Shown: positions 1-8,119 of the stretch, one piece after another
Numbering within the stretch: the stretch's first letter is position 1
How the letters are laid out: the number at the start of each line of letters is the position of its first letter
Assembly (NCBI GenBank): GCA_050302175.1
Contig: JBNLAN010000002.1
Coordinates: 1 to 64,000 of the forward strand
Origin: JBNLAN01 sp050302175
GTDB lineage: Bacteria > Pseudomonadota > Zetaproteobacteria > Mariprofundales > Mariprofundaceae
DNA length: 64,000 nt
Reading direction: 5' to 3'
Notes under the pieces: model-generated
The model's input: only the letters and a program-made list of their open reading frames with translations
Told to the model about the DNA's origin: nothing
The model's database searches: none
Position numbers and translations under genes: made by a program

Positions 1-672
1 CTCGCCATCTACGCCACCCGCCACCTCTCCTGCGCCCACCTGAATCCTGCCGTAAGCCTCGCCATGGCCGCCGCCGGGCGCATGTCGGCCAGCAAACTGC
101 CCGCCTACCTCTCCGGCCAGTTCGCTGGCGCCTTTGTTGCCGCAGCCGCCCTCTACCTGCTCTTTGCCGACTCCATCGCCCACTTCGAAGCGCTGCACGG
201 AATCGCGCGCGGCGCACCCGAATCGGCTCGCACCGCCATGATGTTCGGCGAGTTCTTCCCCAATCCCGCTGCAGGCGATGCTGTGGTTGCCAGCGCCACC
301 ACCGCATTTCTGGCCGAAGCGGTCGGCACCGCGGCCCTCGTCTTCATGATTTTCAATCTGACGGAAGGGTGCAACGTCGGCAGGCCCGGCAACGACCTCG
401 CACCGCTCTTCATCGGCGCCACTGTGGCCATCATCATCGCCGTGGTCGCACCGCTCACACAGGCCGGGCTGAACCCGGCGCGCGATCTTGCCCCGCGCCT
501 CTTTTCGATGCTGGCCGGCTGGGGCGATGCGGCGCTGCCGGGCAGCGGATTCGATTTTATCACCGTCTACGTGCTCGGCCCGATTGCAGGGGCGCTGGCG
601 GCAGGTATGCTCTTCACCCGGGTCAGCGAACCGATGATGAAGAGAAAGAGTTCATGCGAAAGCTGTAATTAG
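1..672 (+). CDS. Aquaglyceroporin-type MIP channel, 5' end missing
   Basis: Membrane channel of the major intrinsic protein family; the reading frame is already open at base 1, so the N-terminal part lies outside the window. Both pore motifs are visible: HLNPAV near the window start (about bases 40-57) and GLNPARD near bases 466-486. The Asp after the second NPAR is typical of the glycerol-conducting (GlpF/AqpS) branch rather than strict water channels. Several hydrophobic segments follow the expected layout. The C-terminal tail ends in a CESCN sequence with two cysteines. It sits 12 bp upstream of the arsenite methyltransferase gene, whose ribosome site overlaps this stop codon. Aquaglyceroporins in ars operons (AqpS) pass uncharged arsenite, so an arsenite channel is the likely role by context. 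Family assignment is firm; the substrate is inferred. Confidence 0.85.
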   Translation, partial: LAIYATRHLSCAHLNPAVSLAMAAAGRMSASKLPAYLSGQFAGAFVAAAALYLLFADSIAHFEALHGIARGAPESARTAMMFGEFFPNPAAGDAVVASATTAFLAEAVGTAALVFMIFNLTEGCNVGRPGNDLAPLFIGATVAIIIAVVAPLTQAGLNPARDLAPRLFSMLAGWGDAALPGSGFDFITVYVLGPIAGALAAGMLFTRVSEPMMKRKSSCESCN

Positions 673-684
673 GAGAGACGAATC

Positions 685-1752
685 ATGACGACGCAGACAC
701 ACAAGAATTTGAAGGATTATTACGGAAAAGTTCTCGGCCACTCGAACGACCTCAAGACCAACGCCTGCTGCTGCGATGCCGATTCGGTGCCGGCCGAGGT
801 GCGCGAGGCGCTGAAGCTGATCCACCACGAGATCACCGACCGCTTCTACGGCTGCGGCTCGCCGATCCCCCCGCTTTTGGAGGGGAAAACAGTGCTCGAT
901 CTCGGCTGCGGCACCGGGCGCGATGCCTACGTACTCAGCAAGCTGGTCGGCGAATCGGGGCATGTGATCGGTGTGGACATGACCGACGAGCAGCTGGAGA
1001 CGGCGCGCAAGCACATCAGCTACCACACCGACAAGTTCGGCTACAAAAAGGCGAACATCGAGTTCCGCCAGGGCTTCATCGAGGATTTGCAGGAGGCCGG
1101 CATCGCCGACGAATCGGTGGACATCGTCGTCTCCAACTGCGTGATCAACCTCTCGCCCGACAAGGAGTCCGTGTTCAGGGAGATCTTCCGGGTGCTGAAG
1201 CCGGGCGGCGAATTGTACTTCTCCGACATCTTCGCCGACCGCCGCATTCCGAAGGCGCTGCGCGACGATCCCGTATTGCACGGCGAGTGTCTGAGTGGCG
1301 CTCTGTACATCGAGGATTTCAGGCGTTTACTGGCGAAGATCGGCTGCCCGGACTACCGCAAGACTTCCGAAGCGGTGGTCACCATCGACAACAAGGAGAT
1401 CGAGGCGAAGATCGGCTTCGCCCGCTTCGATTCGGTCACCGTGCGGGCCTTCAAACTGGCGGCTCTGGAAGACATCTGCGAGGACTACGGGCAGACAGCC
1501 ACCTACGACGGCGGCATTGCGGGCCATCCGCACCATTTCGATCTGGACGACCACCACCGCTTTTTCACCGGCAAGCCCATGCTGGTCTGCGGCAACACCG
1601 CTGCCATGGTGGGCGACACGAGGTTCGGCAAACATTTCAGGGTGACAGGCGACAGAACCACCCACTTCGGTAGTTTTGATTGCACATCCGGAGGTGATTG
1701 CAGGCCCGCCCCGGCTTCGACGTCCGAATCCACAGGCGGTGCCTGCTGCTGA
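685..1752 (+). CDS. arsM: Arsenite S-adenosylmethionine methyltransferase
   Basis: Methylates As(III) with SAM to mono-, di- and trimethyl arsenicals in the cytoplasm. The 355-aa protein has the class I SAM motif LDLGCGTGRD at residues 71-80. The cysteines expected for arsenite binding are present: C57 in FYGCGSP, C152 in VVSNCVINL and C202 in GECLSGAL, with the 50-residue spacing of the last pair seen in known ArsM proteins. An extra Cys-Cys-Cys run (28-30) and a terminal Cys-Cys are also present. The C-terminal half carries the usual ArsM extension. The AGGAG ribosome site overlaps the stop of the upstream channel gene, which indicates an operon. The next gene starts 57 bp downstream on the same strand. 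Confidence 0.93.
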   Translation: MTTQTHKNLKDYYGKVLGHSNDLKTNACCCDADSVPAEVREALKLIHHEITDRFYGCGSPIPPLLEGKTVLDLGCGTGRDAYVLSKLVGESGHVIGVDMTDEQLETARKHISYHTDKFGYKKANIEFRQGFIEDLQEAGIADESVDIVVSNCVINLSPDKESVFREIFRVLKPGGELYFSDIFADRRIPKALRDDPVLHGECLSGALYIEDFRRLLAKIGCPDYRKTSEAVVTIDNKEIEAKIGFARFDSVTVRAFKLAALEDICEDYGQTATYDGGIAGHPHHFDLDDHHRFFTGKPMLVCGNTAAMVGDTRFGKHFRVTGDRTTHFGSFDCTSGGDCRPAPASTSESTGGACC

Positions 1753-1809
1753 TTGCGGTTGAGTAGCCGTCATGCTTGACTGCCTGTTACGTGGCCCATG
1801 GGAGGGAGC

Positions 1810-3423
1810 ATGAACAAGACCGCCATTTTCAAACTGGATCAGCTCAAGGATCGCAAGCCGGAGTATGCGCTGGTTGCGGGTGTTGATCTGGTCGTCGTCC
1901 GCTTCGATGATGAGATCAGCGTCCTTTATGGCCGCTGCGCCCACCGGGGAGCATTGATGAGCGACGGGCATCTCTCCGGGCACAACCTGATCTGCGGCGT
2001 GCATAACTGGGATTACCGGGTTGATACCGGTATTTCGGAATACAACAATAAAGAGAAGCTGCACAAGTTCAGCCACTGGATTGAGGACGATCGCCTCTGG
2101 GTCGATGAGGATGAGATCGCGGCATGGGCAAAGGCCAACCCGCAACCCTTCTACCGCGACAGCTATCAGGGCAACTATCAGGACACCCATCCGATCCCGG
2201 AAGAGCCGCATACCGGCTTCATCCGTCACCTGGCCAGCTTTGGCCTGAGTAAAACCGGCGGACACGGCCCGGGCGGCGCCATGGGCGTGCCACGCAATGC
2301 GCTGCCGATGTGGGACGATCTGCAGTTCGTTGTCGCCCAACTGGCCACGATGCCGCAGCTCGATGATGTCCCCGTTGCCACGGAGCTGGTGATCGGTCCG
2401 CGCGCGAAAAAACCGTTAAAGCTCGATATCCCGATTTTCGTTTCCGACATGAGCTTCGGCGCGCTCTCCGAAGAGGCGAAGGTTGCGCTGGCGATGGGCG
2501 CACAGCTGGCCGGCACCGGCATCTGTTCCGGCGAAGGCGGCATGCTGCGGGAGGAGCAGCAGGCCAACAGCCGCTATTTTTACGAACTGGCCTCGGCCCG
2601 TTTCGGCTTCTCGTGGGACAAGCTCGATCATGTGCAGGCTTTCCATTTCAAGGGCGGTCAGGGAGCCAAGACCGGCACCGGCGGCCATCTCCCCGGCGAA
2701 AAGGTGAAGGGCAAAATTGCAGCCGTGCGCAACCTTCCGGAAGGCCAGCCTGCGGTATCCCCCGCCCGTTTCCCCGAATGGGATTCGCTGGATCAGATCA
2801 GGGCCTTTGCCGATGAGGTGAAGGAGCGCACCGGCGGCATTCCGGTCGGCTACAAACTCTCCGCCCAGCATATCGAGGCCGACATCGATGCAGCGCTGGA
2901 GATCGGCTCCGACTACATCATTCTCGATGGGCGCGGCGGCGGCACAGGCTCCGCACCGCTGATCTTCCGCGATCATATCTCGGTGCCTACACTGCCGGCA
3001 CTGGCCCGCGCCCGGCAGCATCTCGACAGCAACGGCCATGGCGACATCACCCTGATCGTCACCGGCGGGCTGCGCACGCCTGCCGATTTCGCCAAGGCGC
3101 TGGCGCTGGGCGCTGATGGCATTGCCGTATCCAATGCCGCGCTTCAGGCAATCGGCTGCATCGCCATGCGCGCCTGCAACACCAACAACTGCCCGGTCGG
3201 TATCGCCACCCAGCGTGAAGATTTGCGAAAGCGCCTGCCGGTCGAAATGGCTGCCGAGCGCCTGGCCCGCTTCTTCGGGGCATCGGTCGATCTGATGAAG
3301 GTGCTGGCCCGCGCCTGCGGCCACACCTCATTGAATGATTTCAACAGCAATGACCTGACCACCTGGAAGCGGGATATCGCCGATCTCACCGGCGTCCGCT
3401 ATGGCGGCGTCTCCGGCAGATAG
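1810..3423 (+). CDS. Rieske [2Fe-2S] domain fused to glutamate-synthase-type FMN domain
   Basis: A 537-aa fusion. Residues 1-100 form a Rieske-type domain with C43-x-H45 and C62-x2-H65 as cluster ligands. Residues about 150-537 match the FMN-binding (alpha/beta barrel) domain of glutamate synthase, with SDMSFGALSEEA, GGQGAKTGTGGHLPG and DGRGGGTG segments. C450-x5-C456-x4-C461 has the spacing of the GltB [3Fe-4S] ligands. There is no glutamine amidotransferase domain and no C-terminal beta-helix domain, so it is not a complete glutamate synthase. I chose ATG 1810 because GGAGG lies at 1801-1805; an ATG at 1798 has no ribosome site. Its place behind arsM suggests a redox step in arsenical metabolism, but the substrate is unknown. 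Domain calls are firm, the role is inference. Confidence 0.85.
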   Translation: MNKTAIFKLDQLKDRKPEYALVAGVDLVVVRFDDEISVLYGRCAHRGALMSDGHLSGHNLICGVHNWDYRVDTGISEYNNKEKLHKFSHWIEDDRLWVDEDEIAAWAKANPQPFYRDSYQGNYQDTHPIPEEPHTGFIRHLASFGLSKTGGHGPGGAMGVPRNALPMWDDLQFVVAQLATMPQLDDVPVATELVIGPRAKKPLKLDIPIFVSDMSFGALSEEAKVALAMGAQLAGTGICSGEGGMLREEQQANSRYFYELASARFGFSWDKLDHVQAFHFKGGQGAKTGTGGHLPGEKVKGKIAAVRNLPEGQPAVSPARFPEWDSLDQIRAFADEVKERTGGIPVGYKLSAQHIEADIDAALEIGSDYIILDGRGGGTGSAPLIFRDHISVPTLPALARARQHLDSNGHGDITLIVTGGLRTPADFAKALALGADGIAVSNAALQAIGCIAMRACNTNNCPVGIATQREDLRKRLPVEMAAERLARFFGASVDLMKVLARACGHTSLNDFNSNDLTTWKRDIADLTGVRYGGVSGR

Positions 3424-3443
3424 ATGCGCTGATCTGACTCCGA

Positions 3444-3553
3444 CTTAAAAGCTGTTTTTTGCCCGCAAAAAGAGCCTTCTAAGCCCTGATTCACCTTTCA
3501 AATAGACCGCAAACCCTTGCGCCTAAAAGGTTCTGCTTGGTCCGACCCCGGAA
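3444..3553 (+). repeat. 110-bp direct repeat, copy A
   Basis: This block matches 4834-4943 in the same orientation and with the same length, without gaps and with about ten mismatches clustered in the middle. It contains a T6-GCCCGC-A5 hairpin near its start, a CCGCAA-accc-TTGCG(C) hairpin, and ends with GGTCCGACCCCGGAA. The two copies bracket two orphan genes. No integron-type core site, inverted terminal repeat or transposase is visible, so its class is unknown. Confidence 0.85.
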
Positions 3554-3593
3554 TCGTCGACCCCCTGCTGCTGATCGATCCCAAGGTACAACG

Positions 3594-3620
3594 AAAAAGG
3601 CAGCCACTCGGCTGCCTTTT
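3594..3620. terminator. Bidirectional hairpin terminator
   Basis: A perfect 7-bp stem GGCAGCC / GGCTGCC with loop ACTC, preceded by A5 and followed by T4. It stands between the convergent ends of the arsenic operon and the minus-strand gene at 3654-4163 and can serve both directions. Confidence 0.75.
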
Positions 3621-3653
3621 CTAATTGAGTATTGTGTCCTCGGAATTCTGCAT

Positions 3654-4163
3654 CTACGGCAGTGCGAAATCACGACACTTGTGTCGAATCTCTTTAAGCG
3701 CATTCAGTACCGCTGCCAAATCCACCGATTCGTCGCGGAATGTAAGAATCTGTGTCACAGGATTATATTCACGATGATAGTTGGCGAAACTACGATCCCG
3801 GATTGATTCGAATGGATCGATACTCGAATCCATGTAGACCGCCGAACTATTGTTCTCGAACCAGTCTTCGATTCGTTCGTCGTAGTGCTCGAAATGATTT
3901 CGGATGCTGCGATCAGAGAGCGGGTTGCTATCACCGACATTGAGTTGTTTTCGTAACTTTTCACCTCGTTCGTCGTACTTCTTTGGGGGCCAAAGAATCT
4001 TTGAGACGTTTGCGGCAGCGACAAGGATCGATTGAATAGAGCACCAAACCTCGATCTCGTCGAAGTGATCAGTAGTGGCTTGCAGACGTTCTGCTGCGCG
4101 TTCTGCAATCTTTGACTGCTTCACGATTTCGCAAATAAAGACCAACTCCGCAAGTGGTTTCAT
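3654..4163 (-). CDS. Orphan protein with a possible HEPN Rx4H motif
   Basis: 169 aa, no confident family. It appears mainly alpha-helical and is rich in charged residues. The segment SIRNHFEHYDERIEDW (residues 86-101) contains R88-x4-H93, which fits the catalytic pattern of HEPN ribonuclease domains. It also resembles the conserved helix of some HEPN/AbiV-like orphan proteins, but that comparison is from memory. The start ATG at 4163 has no good ribosome site. The gene lies alone between the two 110-bp repeats, close to a SIR2-HerA defence pair, and its codon use differs from the neighbouring core genes. It may be a toxin or defence protein without a visible partner. The CDS is likely real; the HEPN call is tentative. 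Confidence 0.55.
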   Translation of the reverse strand: MKPLAELVFICEIVKQSKIAERAAERLQATTDHFDEIEVWCSIQSILVAAANVSKILWPPKKYDERGEKLRKQLNVGDSNPLSDRSIRNHFEHYDERIEDWFENNSSAVYMDSSIDPFESIRDRSFANYHREYNPVTQILTFRDESVDLAAVLNALKEIRHKCRDFALP

Positions 4164-4289
4164 CTAACTACTGCCCGTGATGACAAACATATTACAGAGT
4201 CTGGTCCAACTTCGTGTGTTTGGAAACAGGTAAACTGTCCCCGGAATTCCCCCATATATCATCGCACTGCCGAACAGATCGAATGGCTC

Positions 4290-4805
4290 ATGGAATCCCC
4301 GGTCCCGGCATTTCGCGAACCTGACTGGTGGCCGAAAAACCCTGCTGAACTCGACCCGCGACTGCGCTCGATCAAACCGGAATATTTTGTTTTTAGCGTC
4401 GATAGATATGAGAGCATAACCCGGTGCAACGATGCAGGAGTCTGCACAAACACACCGAATGACTATCTCAACGGTTTTTTACCTTTGTGGCGCTGGGGCT
4501 GGGATAGATATACGGATATGGTTTTTTTCAGTGGCGGGCTTGATGGGTTTCGGCCGCGCGATGGAATTTACTTCAGCATAAATAGCGGATACTGGAAGTC
4601 AGCCGGGCCCTTGATGGTTTACGATCTGGCAGGGCGCCTTCAGGTAGCAGGCAAAGGATGGCATAACACCGAGCTGAATACCTTCGATGCACTGCGCGTT
4701 CCTCCATACTACTTTGATGAAAACGATGATTTGATTCTGAATTACTCCACTGAAGTATCATATGCGAACCGCTTCATGGCATGGCTACGGGCAATAGGAA
4801 CATAG
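4290..4805 (+). pseudogene. Orphan ORF, probably 5'-truncated
   Basis: 171 aa from ATG 4290, no family recognised. The composition is soluble and aromatic-rich (WWPKNP, LPLWRWGWDRYTD, YWKSAGP). The frame stays open upstream of the ATG for at least 60 bases and reads plausibly as protein (TAEQIEWL directly before the Met). There is no ribosome site before ATG 4290. This suggests that the true N-terminus was lost at the junction near 4230-4250, where the sequence ACTGTCCCCGGAATTCC resembles ends seen beside REP-type transposon elements. It ends about 30 bp before repeat copy B. It could be a remnant of a cargo gene; no function is proposed. Confidence 0.5.
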
Positions 4806-4833
4806 CCTTTCGAACAAACCCGCCCCACACACT

Positions 4834-4943
4834 CTTAAAAGCTGTTTTTTGCCCGCAAAAAGAGCCCTCTAAGCCCTGATTTGACTTTCATGCAGGCCGC
4901 AAACCCTTGCGGCTAAAAGGTTCTGCTTGGTCCGACCCCGGAA
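4834..4943 (+). repeat. 110-bp direct repeat, copy B
   Basis: Second copy of the block at 3444-3553, same orientation and length. Its CCGCAA-accc-TTGCGG stem is perfect here, whereas copy A carries one changed base. The copy ends 29 bp before the stop codon of the minus-strand HerA-type gene. Confidence 0.85.
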
Positions 4944-4971
4944 CTACCGGACTAAAGATCGCACCAGCGCC

Positions 4972-6906
4972 CTACTCACTCTGAGCCCAATGACTTAACA
5001 AGTTTATATTGTGGCTTTGAGGCTCAAATCGGTCTTCCTCGATCATCCCTACTTTCATCACCACTGGAATTTGAGCAATTAAGCCTGCCAAAATACAAGT
5101 TCCCGTGGCCAAGTTTGGAATCGAATCGGCTGAAACCTTATCCAAGTAAGCAATCGTTTTCTCGACTGCCAGCAAGTCATTGTTGTTAATCAGTCTGTGT
5201 AAGAAGTAATTGTGCAACTGCGAAATTATTGTTGGTGATATATCGGATGGTCTCTGGCTTGCAATAGTTAGAAATGTTCCAAACTTCCGACCCTCTTTGA
5301 TGATCTCTTCAAAAGTTTCCAGCCTGTAATCCTTCCACTGAGCACTCTCTCGATCAGAGCTGCGAGAAAGTATGTTGTGGGCTTCATCAATAATAATGTG
5401 AAGTGACTTTCCTTTATCCAAGGAACTTTTCTTCGTATCGTATAATTCCTTTGCTAGAAGCATTGGAATCATTTTTCTTATATCAAGATTTACATTTCTT
5501 AATGAAACAATTGTAAAGTTCTTATCGATGTGACCACCTTGATTGTCCTCAATTGTCAGCACCTTTTCTAAATCTAGAATTCTCTTATCCAGCCTTTTTA
5601 TAAGTGGAGATAGATGCTCTCTATTGGAGAACCCTCGAATCATTTCATCATAATATTTAATTATTATTCTCAGGCCAATTCTTTTAATTGGGGAAATCGC
5701 ACTATTCAAACCAAGATTAGTTATCGAACTGAACTGTTGATCAATTCTATCTCTAAAACCTGCTTCGTGAGGAAACCACTTAACACCACCATCCATTAAA
5801 TAAAAATCAATTGTGTCTTTTCCGCCGAACAAACTCTCTTTTAAATAACCAGCAATATGCTTCAGAGAATCGTTATCCAAATAGTTCGCCAATTCGTAAA
5901 GGAAGTCTTGAGGTATAGTTCTGTCTATATGATTCCCTGCTACTGATGTAGCAGAAAGAATCTTGTCTTTAATCAAAGCGACAAAACTCTCATCGCTACT
6001 TAATTGATCTTCAAGGTGGGTATCCCGAATGGCTCGGTTTAAAAAAGGAATTTGAGTTTTCTCAGTAGCTTCTAAAAAGATGGTCCAAAAAGACACGTCC
6101 TTTAATGTCTTCTTATGAATAGGAAATTTATCTATTTCATTTATATCCTGAATTCTCTTTTCAGTAGTTAGCTCATAAACATTTTTATAAATGGCATCGA
6201 TAATTACGTCTTGGCTCTCATAACCATTTTCAGAACCATTGAATTTACCTATGTACTCTCCATTAAAATCAATTAAAAAGAACTTGGCATTTCTCCGGAA
6301 GCTTTCAATATCTTTATACTGCTTAAAAACCTCCCTGAATATTTTAGCTAACGTGTAAGATTTTCCGCTTCCGGTATTTCCAAATATACCAATATGGCTT
6401 GCAAACAATTTATTGATGCCCAATGAAATTTTTTGGCCATCATCATACTCCAGAACTCCGACCTCAATTGGCTTATCATCCGAATCAACAAAATTGTGAA
6501 TTTCATTGAACTGCTCTTTAGTTAATAGGTAGCAAGTGTTATCAATTAACGGCAGCTCTTTTATCCCACGCTTAAATCGTCCATCTTCCATAAAGCCGAG
6601 AATTTTTACATTCAATATTCTATGGATCTTTTCTTTATTGCTAGAATATGAACTTTTACTTTCCTTGCCTTCTTTGACCGTCTCCCCTTGGATTTTTCCG
6701 ATCATGATCTCGAAGCCTTTTTTAATTTTTATATAGCCACCTACCGAGATGTTTTGAATGATTTCACCTGCATAGAGAAGTGAAGATGTGTTTTTACCAG
6801 AATCTACTTTCACCTTGACTTCTTGACCGACAATTTCGACAACCTGACCCACTCTGAATATAGAGTTGTCAACGATATGTTTTTCTGTCTGGCTAGAGTT
6901 TGGCAT
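4972..6906 (-). CDS. HerA-family ATPase of a SIR2-HerA defence system
   Basis: A 644-aa hexameric-translocase-type ATPase (FtsK-HerA superfamily, DUF87). A beta-rich N-terminal barrel (about 1-75) is followed by the P-loop GNTGSGKS at residues 176-183, the Walker B segment LHIIIDEAHN near 501-510, and a sensor-like region IASQRPSDISP near 543-553. The length and order fit bacterial HerA partners of SIR2 proteins. Translation starts 1 bp after the stop codon of the SIR2 gene, so the two are translationally coupled. The gene is visibly A+T-rich compared with the flanking core genes, which supports horizontal acquisition. In described SIR2-HerA (Nezha) systems the two proteins form a large complex that acts against phage by NAD+ depletion and DNA cleavage. 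Function here is by homology and pairing. Confidence 0.88.
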   Translation of the reverse strand: MPNSSQTEKHIVDNSIFRVGQVVEIVGQEVKVKVDSGKNTSSLLYAGEIIQNISVGGYIKIKKGFEIMIGKIQGETVKEGKESKSSYSSNKEKIHRILNVKILGFMEDGRFKRGIKELPLIDNTCYLLTKEQFNEIHNFVDSDDKPIEVGVLEYDDGQKISLGINKLFASHIGIFGNTGSGKSYTLAKIFREVFKQYKDIESFRRNAKFFLIDFNGEYIGKFNGSENGYESQDVIIDAIYKNVYELTTEKRIQDINEIDKFPIHKKTLKDVSFWTIFLEATEKTQIPFLNRAIRDTHLEDQLSSDESFVALIKDKILSATSVAGNHIDRTIPQDFLYELANYLDNDSLKHIAGYLKESLFGGKDTIDFYLMDGGVKWFPHEAGFRDRIDQQFSSITNLGLNSAISPIKRIGLRIIIKYYDEMIRGFSNREHLSPLIKRLDKRILDLEKVLTIEDNQGGHIDKNFTIVSLRNVNLDIRKMIPMLLAKELYDTKKSSLDKGKSLHIIIDEAHNILSRSSDRESAQWKDYRLETFEEIIKEGRKFGTFLTIASQRPSDISPTIISQLHNYFLHRLINNNDLLAVEKTIAYLDKVSADSIPNLATGTCILAGLIAQIPVVMKVGMIEEDRFEPQSHNINLLSHWAQSE

Positions 6907-6907
6907 A

Positions 6908-7939
6908 TTACATAAAACTCAGTTCTGCGGATTCGGAGCTATCACTCTCTGCGACTGCTATATCTTGTTGGGGAACCAGCTGTTTAAAAAATGCATCAGT
7001 AATAGCTGGCAAATCATATCTTCCATCTTCCGGATAAATCACTTCCACATTTTTGTTTTTTGCAGAAGTCTTCATGCCTTCGTATGTTGTATTTGGCCCA
7101 GGGCTGTGGCTAAAGATGTAAACCATCAAAGTCGGATTTGAATCAACCACCTGCATGGTCATTTTGTAAATATGTTCATCAGCAAAAGAAAATCCCATTA
7201 CAAACAGGACACTGTTCTCTTTTTCTAATTCGTTGGAGTAGACCCTTAATAAGGCATAGTAATATTCGTTTAAAACTGTGGTCTCAAACTTTTTCTTGGT
7301 TGGATTAACGATTCTTAGGCTGCTGTAGTTAGGCTCGAAATCTTGGTTCACTTTTCGTACTGTCTCTAACCCCTGATCAAGGAAAATATCTCCACTATCT
7401 TCCCTCCACGAAAGCGAACCATGTAATTTTAGAATGTTAAATATGGGAATCTCGGATGTGTTTTCGTAATGAAGACTTTTCTTGAAATACGACTTCTTAA
7501 AATTTCCAATATCATATCTTGGATTAAACCTGCCACTAAAACCGTCATTAAACTCTATGCCAGTTTCTTCAAGTGCTTTTTCTGAAAACACATCAATATT
7601 GGTCGTAAAAATATTAACCTGTTTGGTAAAAATAGAATCTTCTCTTTTGAGCAAAAGATAATTGATGCTCTTATAAAATTCTCTGTAGTTTTGAAGAACC
7701 TCATCCTTATTAGTATCTGTCACTGCATCTACAATTTTTAGATTCCCCAGCATGCACTTCTTAAAATACTTCTTTTTCAGCTGAAGAACTTTGGCTTCAT
7801 CTCCGGCATCTTCAGCAGCTGTTAAATCAACCTCAACATTGTGAAGCACATCTAAGAAAGGTCTTGAAAGACCTGAGCCAATGAGAAAGTTAATATTCGT
7901 GCTCGCAATGGTTTTTTTTAAATCATGTAACAGATTCAT
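6908..7939 (-). CDS. SIR2-like NADase effector of a SIR2-HerA defence system
   Basis: 343 aa. SIR2 fold landmarks are visible: the NAD-binding loop FLIGSGLSRP at residues 18-27, FTTNIDVFSEKALE from 111, the catalytic-His segment KLHGSLSW at 171-178 (H173), and VMGFSFADEHI near 247-257. This arrangement matches defence SIR2 proteins (SIR2_2-like) rather than deacetylases, since no zinc-binding Cys4 module is present. Such proteins hydrolyse NAD+ on phage infection. The stop codon is followed after 1 bp by the start of the HerA-type ATPase gene. A good promoter lies upstream (7971-7999). A+T-rich codon use marks it as acquired. Pairing and motifs make the call strong; enzymatic activity is inferred. 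Confidence 0.88.
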   Translation of the reverse strand: MNLLHDLKKTIASTNINFLIGSGLSRPFLDVLHNVEVDLTAAEDAGDEAKVLQLKKKYFKKCMLGNLKIVDAVTDTNKDEVLQNYREFYKSINYLLLKREDSIFTKQVNIFTTNIDVFSEKALEETGIEFNDGFSGRFNPRYDIGNFKKSYFKKSLHYENTSEIPIFNILKLHGSLSWREDSGDIFLDQGLETVRKVNQDFEPNYSSLRIVNPTKKKFETTVLNEYYYALLRVYSNELEKENSVLFVMGFSFADEHIYKMTMQVVDSNPTLMVYIFSHSPGPNTTYEGMKTSAKNKNVEVIYPEDGRYDLPAITDAFFKQLVPQQDIAVAESDSSESAELSFM

Positions 7940-7970
7940 TATTTATTTGCCCCCGCCTTGAATGGAAACA

Positions 7971-7999
7971 AGCATAAGCGCCCCTATTTAACATGGCAA
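7971..7999 (-). promoter_or_regulatory. Predicted sigma-70 promoter of the SIR2-HerA operon
   Basis: Read on the minus strand, a -35 box TTGCCA (7994-7999) is followed after exactly 17 bases by a -10 box TATGCT (7971-7976). Transcription would start near 7964, giving a leader of about 25 bases before ATG 7939. A GGGGG run lies about 10 bases upstream of the ATG as a weak ribosome site. Confidence 0.55.
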
Positions 8000-8050
8000 T
8001 TTCCTATATGCATATAACTTGTTCCCGAAGCGCGAGCAACCTGCCGCAAA

Positions 8051-8119
8051 AAGAAAGGGCCCTGCAATGCAGAGCCCTTTCACATTTCCCCAACCGGTTA
8101 ACTATTACAGCCAGATCAT
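8051..8119 (-). terminator. Terminator-like repeat, copy 1
   Basis: In minus-strand sense: TTACAGCC-type segment (8105-8119 on the plus strand), palindrome AACCGGTT (8092-8099), then a hairpin with arms at about 8054-8065 and 8069-8080 (one mismatch) and a T-rich tail (TTTCTTTTT). It lies directly downstream of the antitoxin gene, whose stop codon is inside the repeat. Two close relatives occur at 8801-8867 and 11391-11482, each downstream of a minus-strand gene. Confidence 0.75.

Noticed and set aside
1810..3423. Complete glutamate synthase large subunit
   Set aside because: No N-terminal glutamine amidotransferase domain and no C-terminal beta-helix; only the FMN/Fe-S barrel is present, fused to a Rieske domain.
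3444..4943. Integron cassette array
   Set aside because: The 110-bp repeats lack the GTTRRRY/RYYYAAC core sites and attC-like paired arms, no integrase is seen, and the enclosed genes point in opposite directions.
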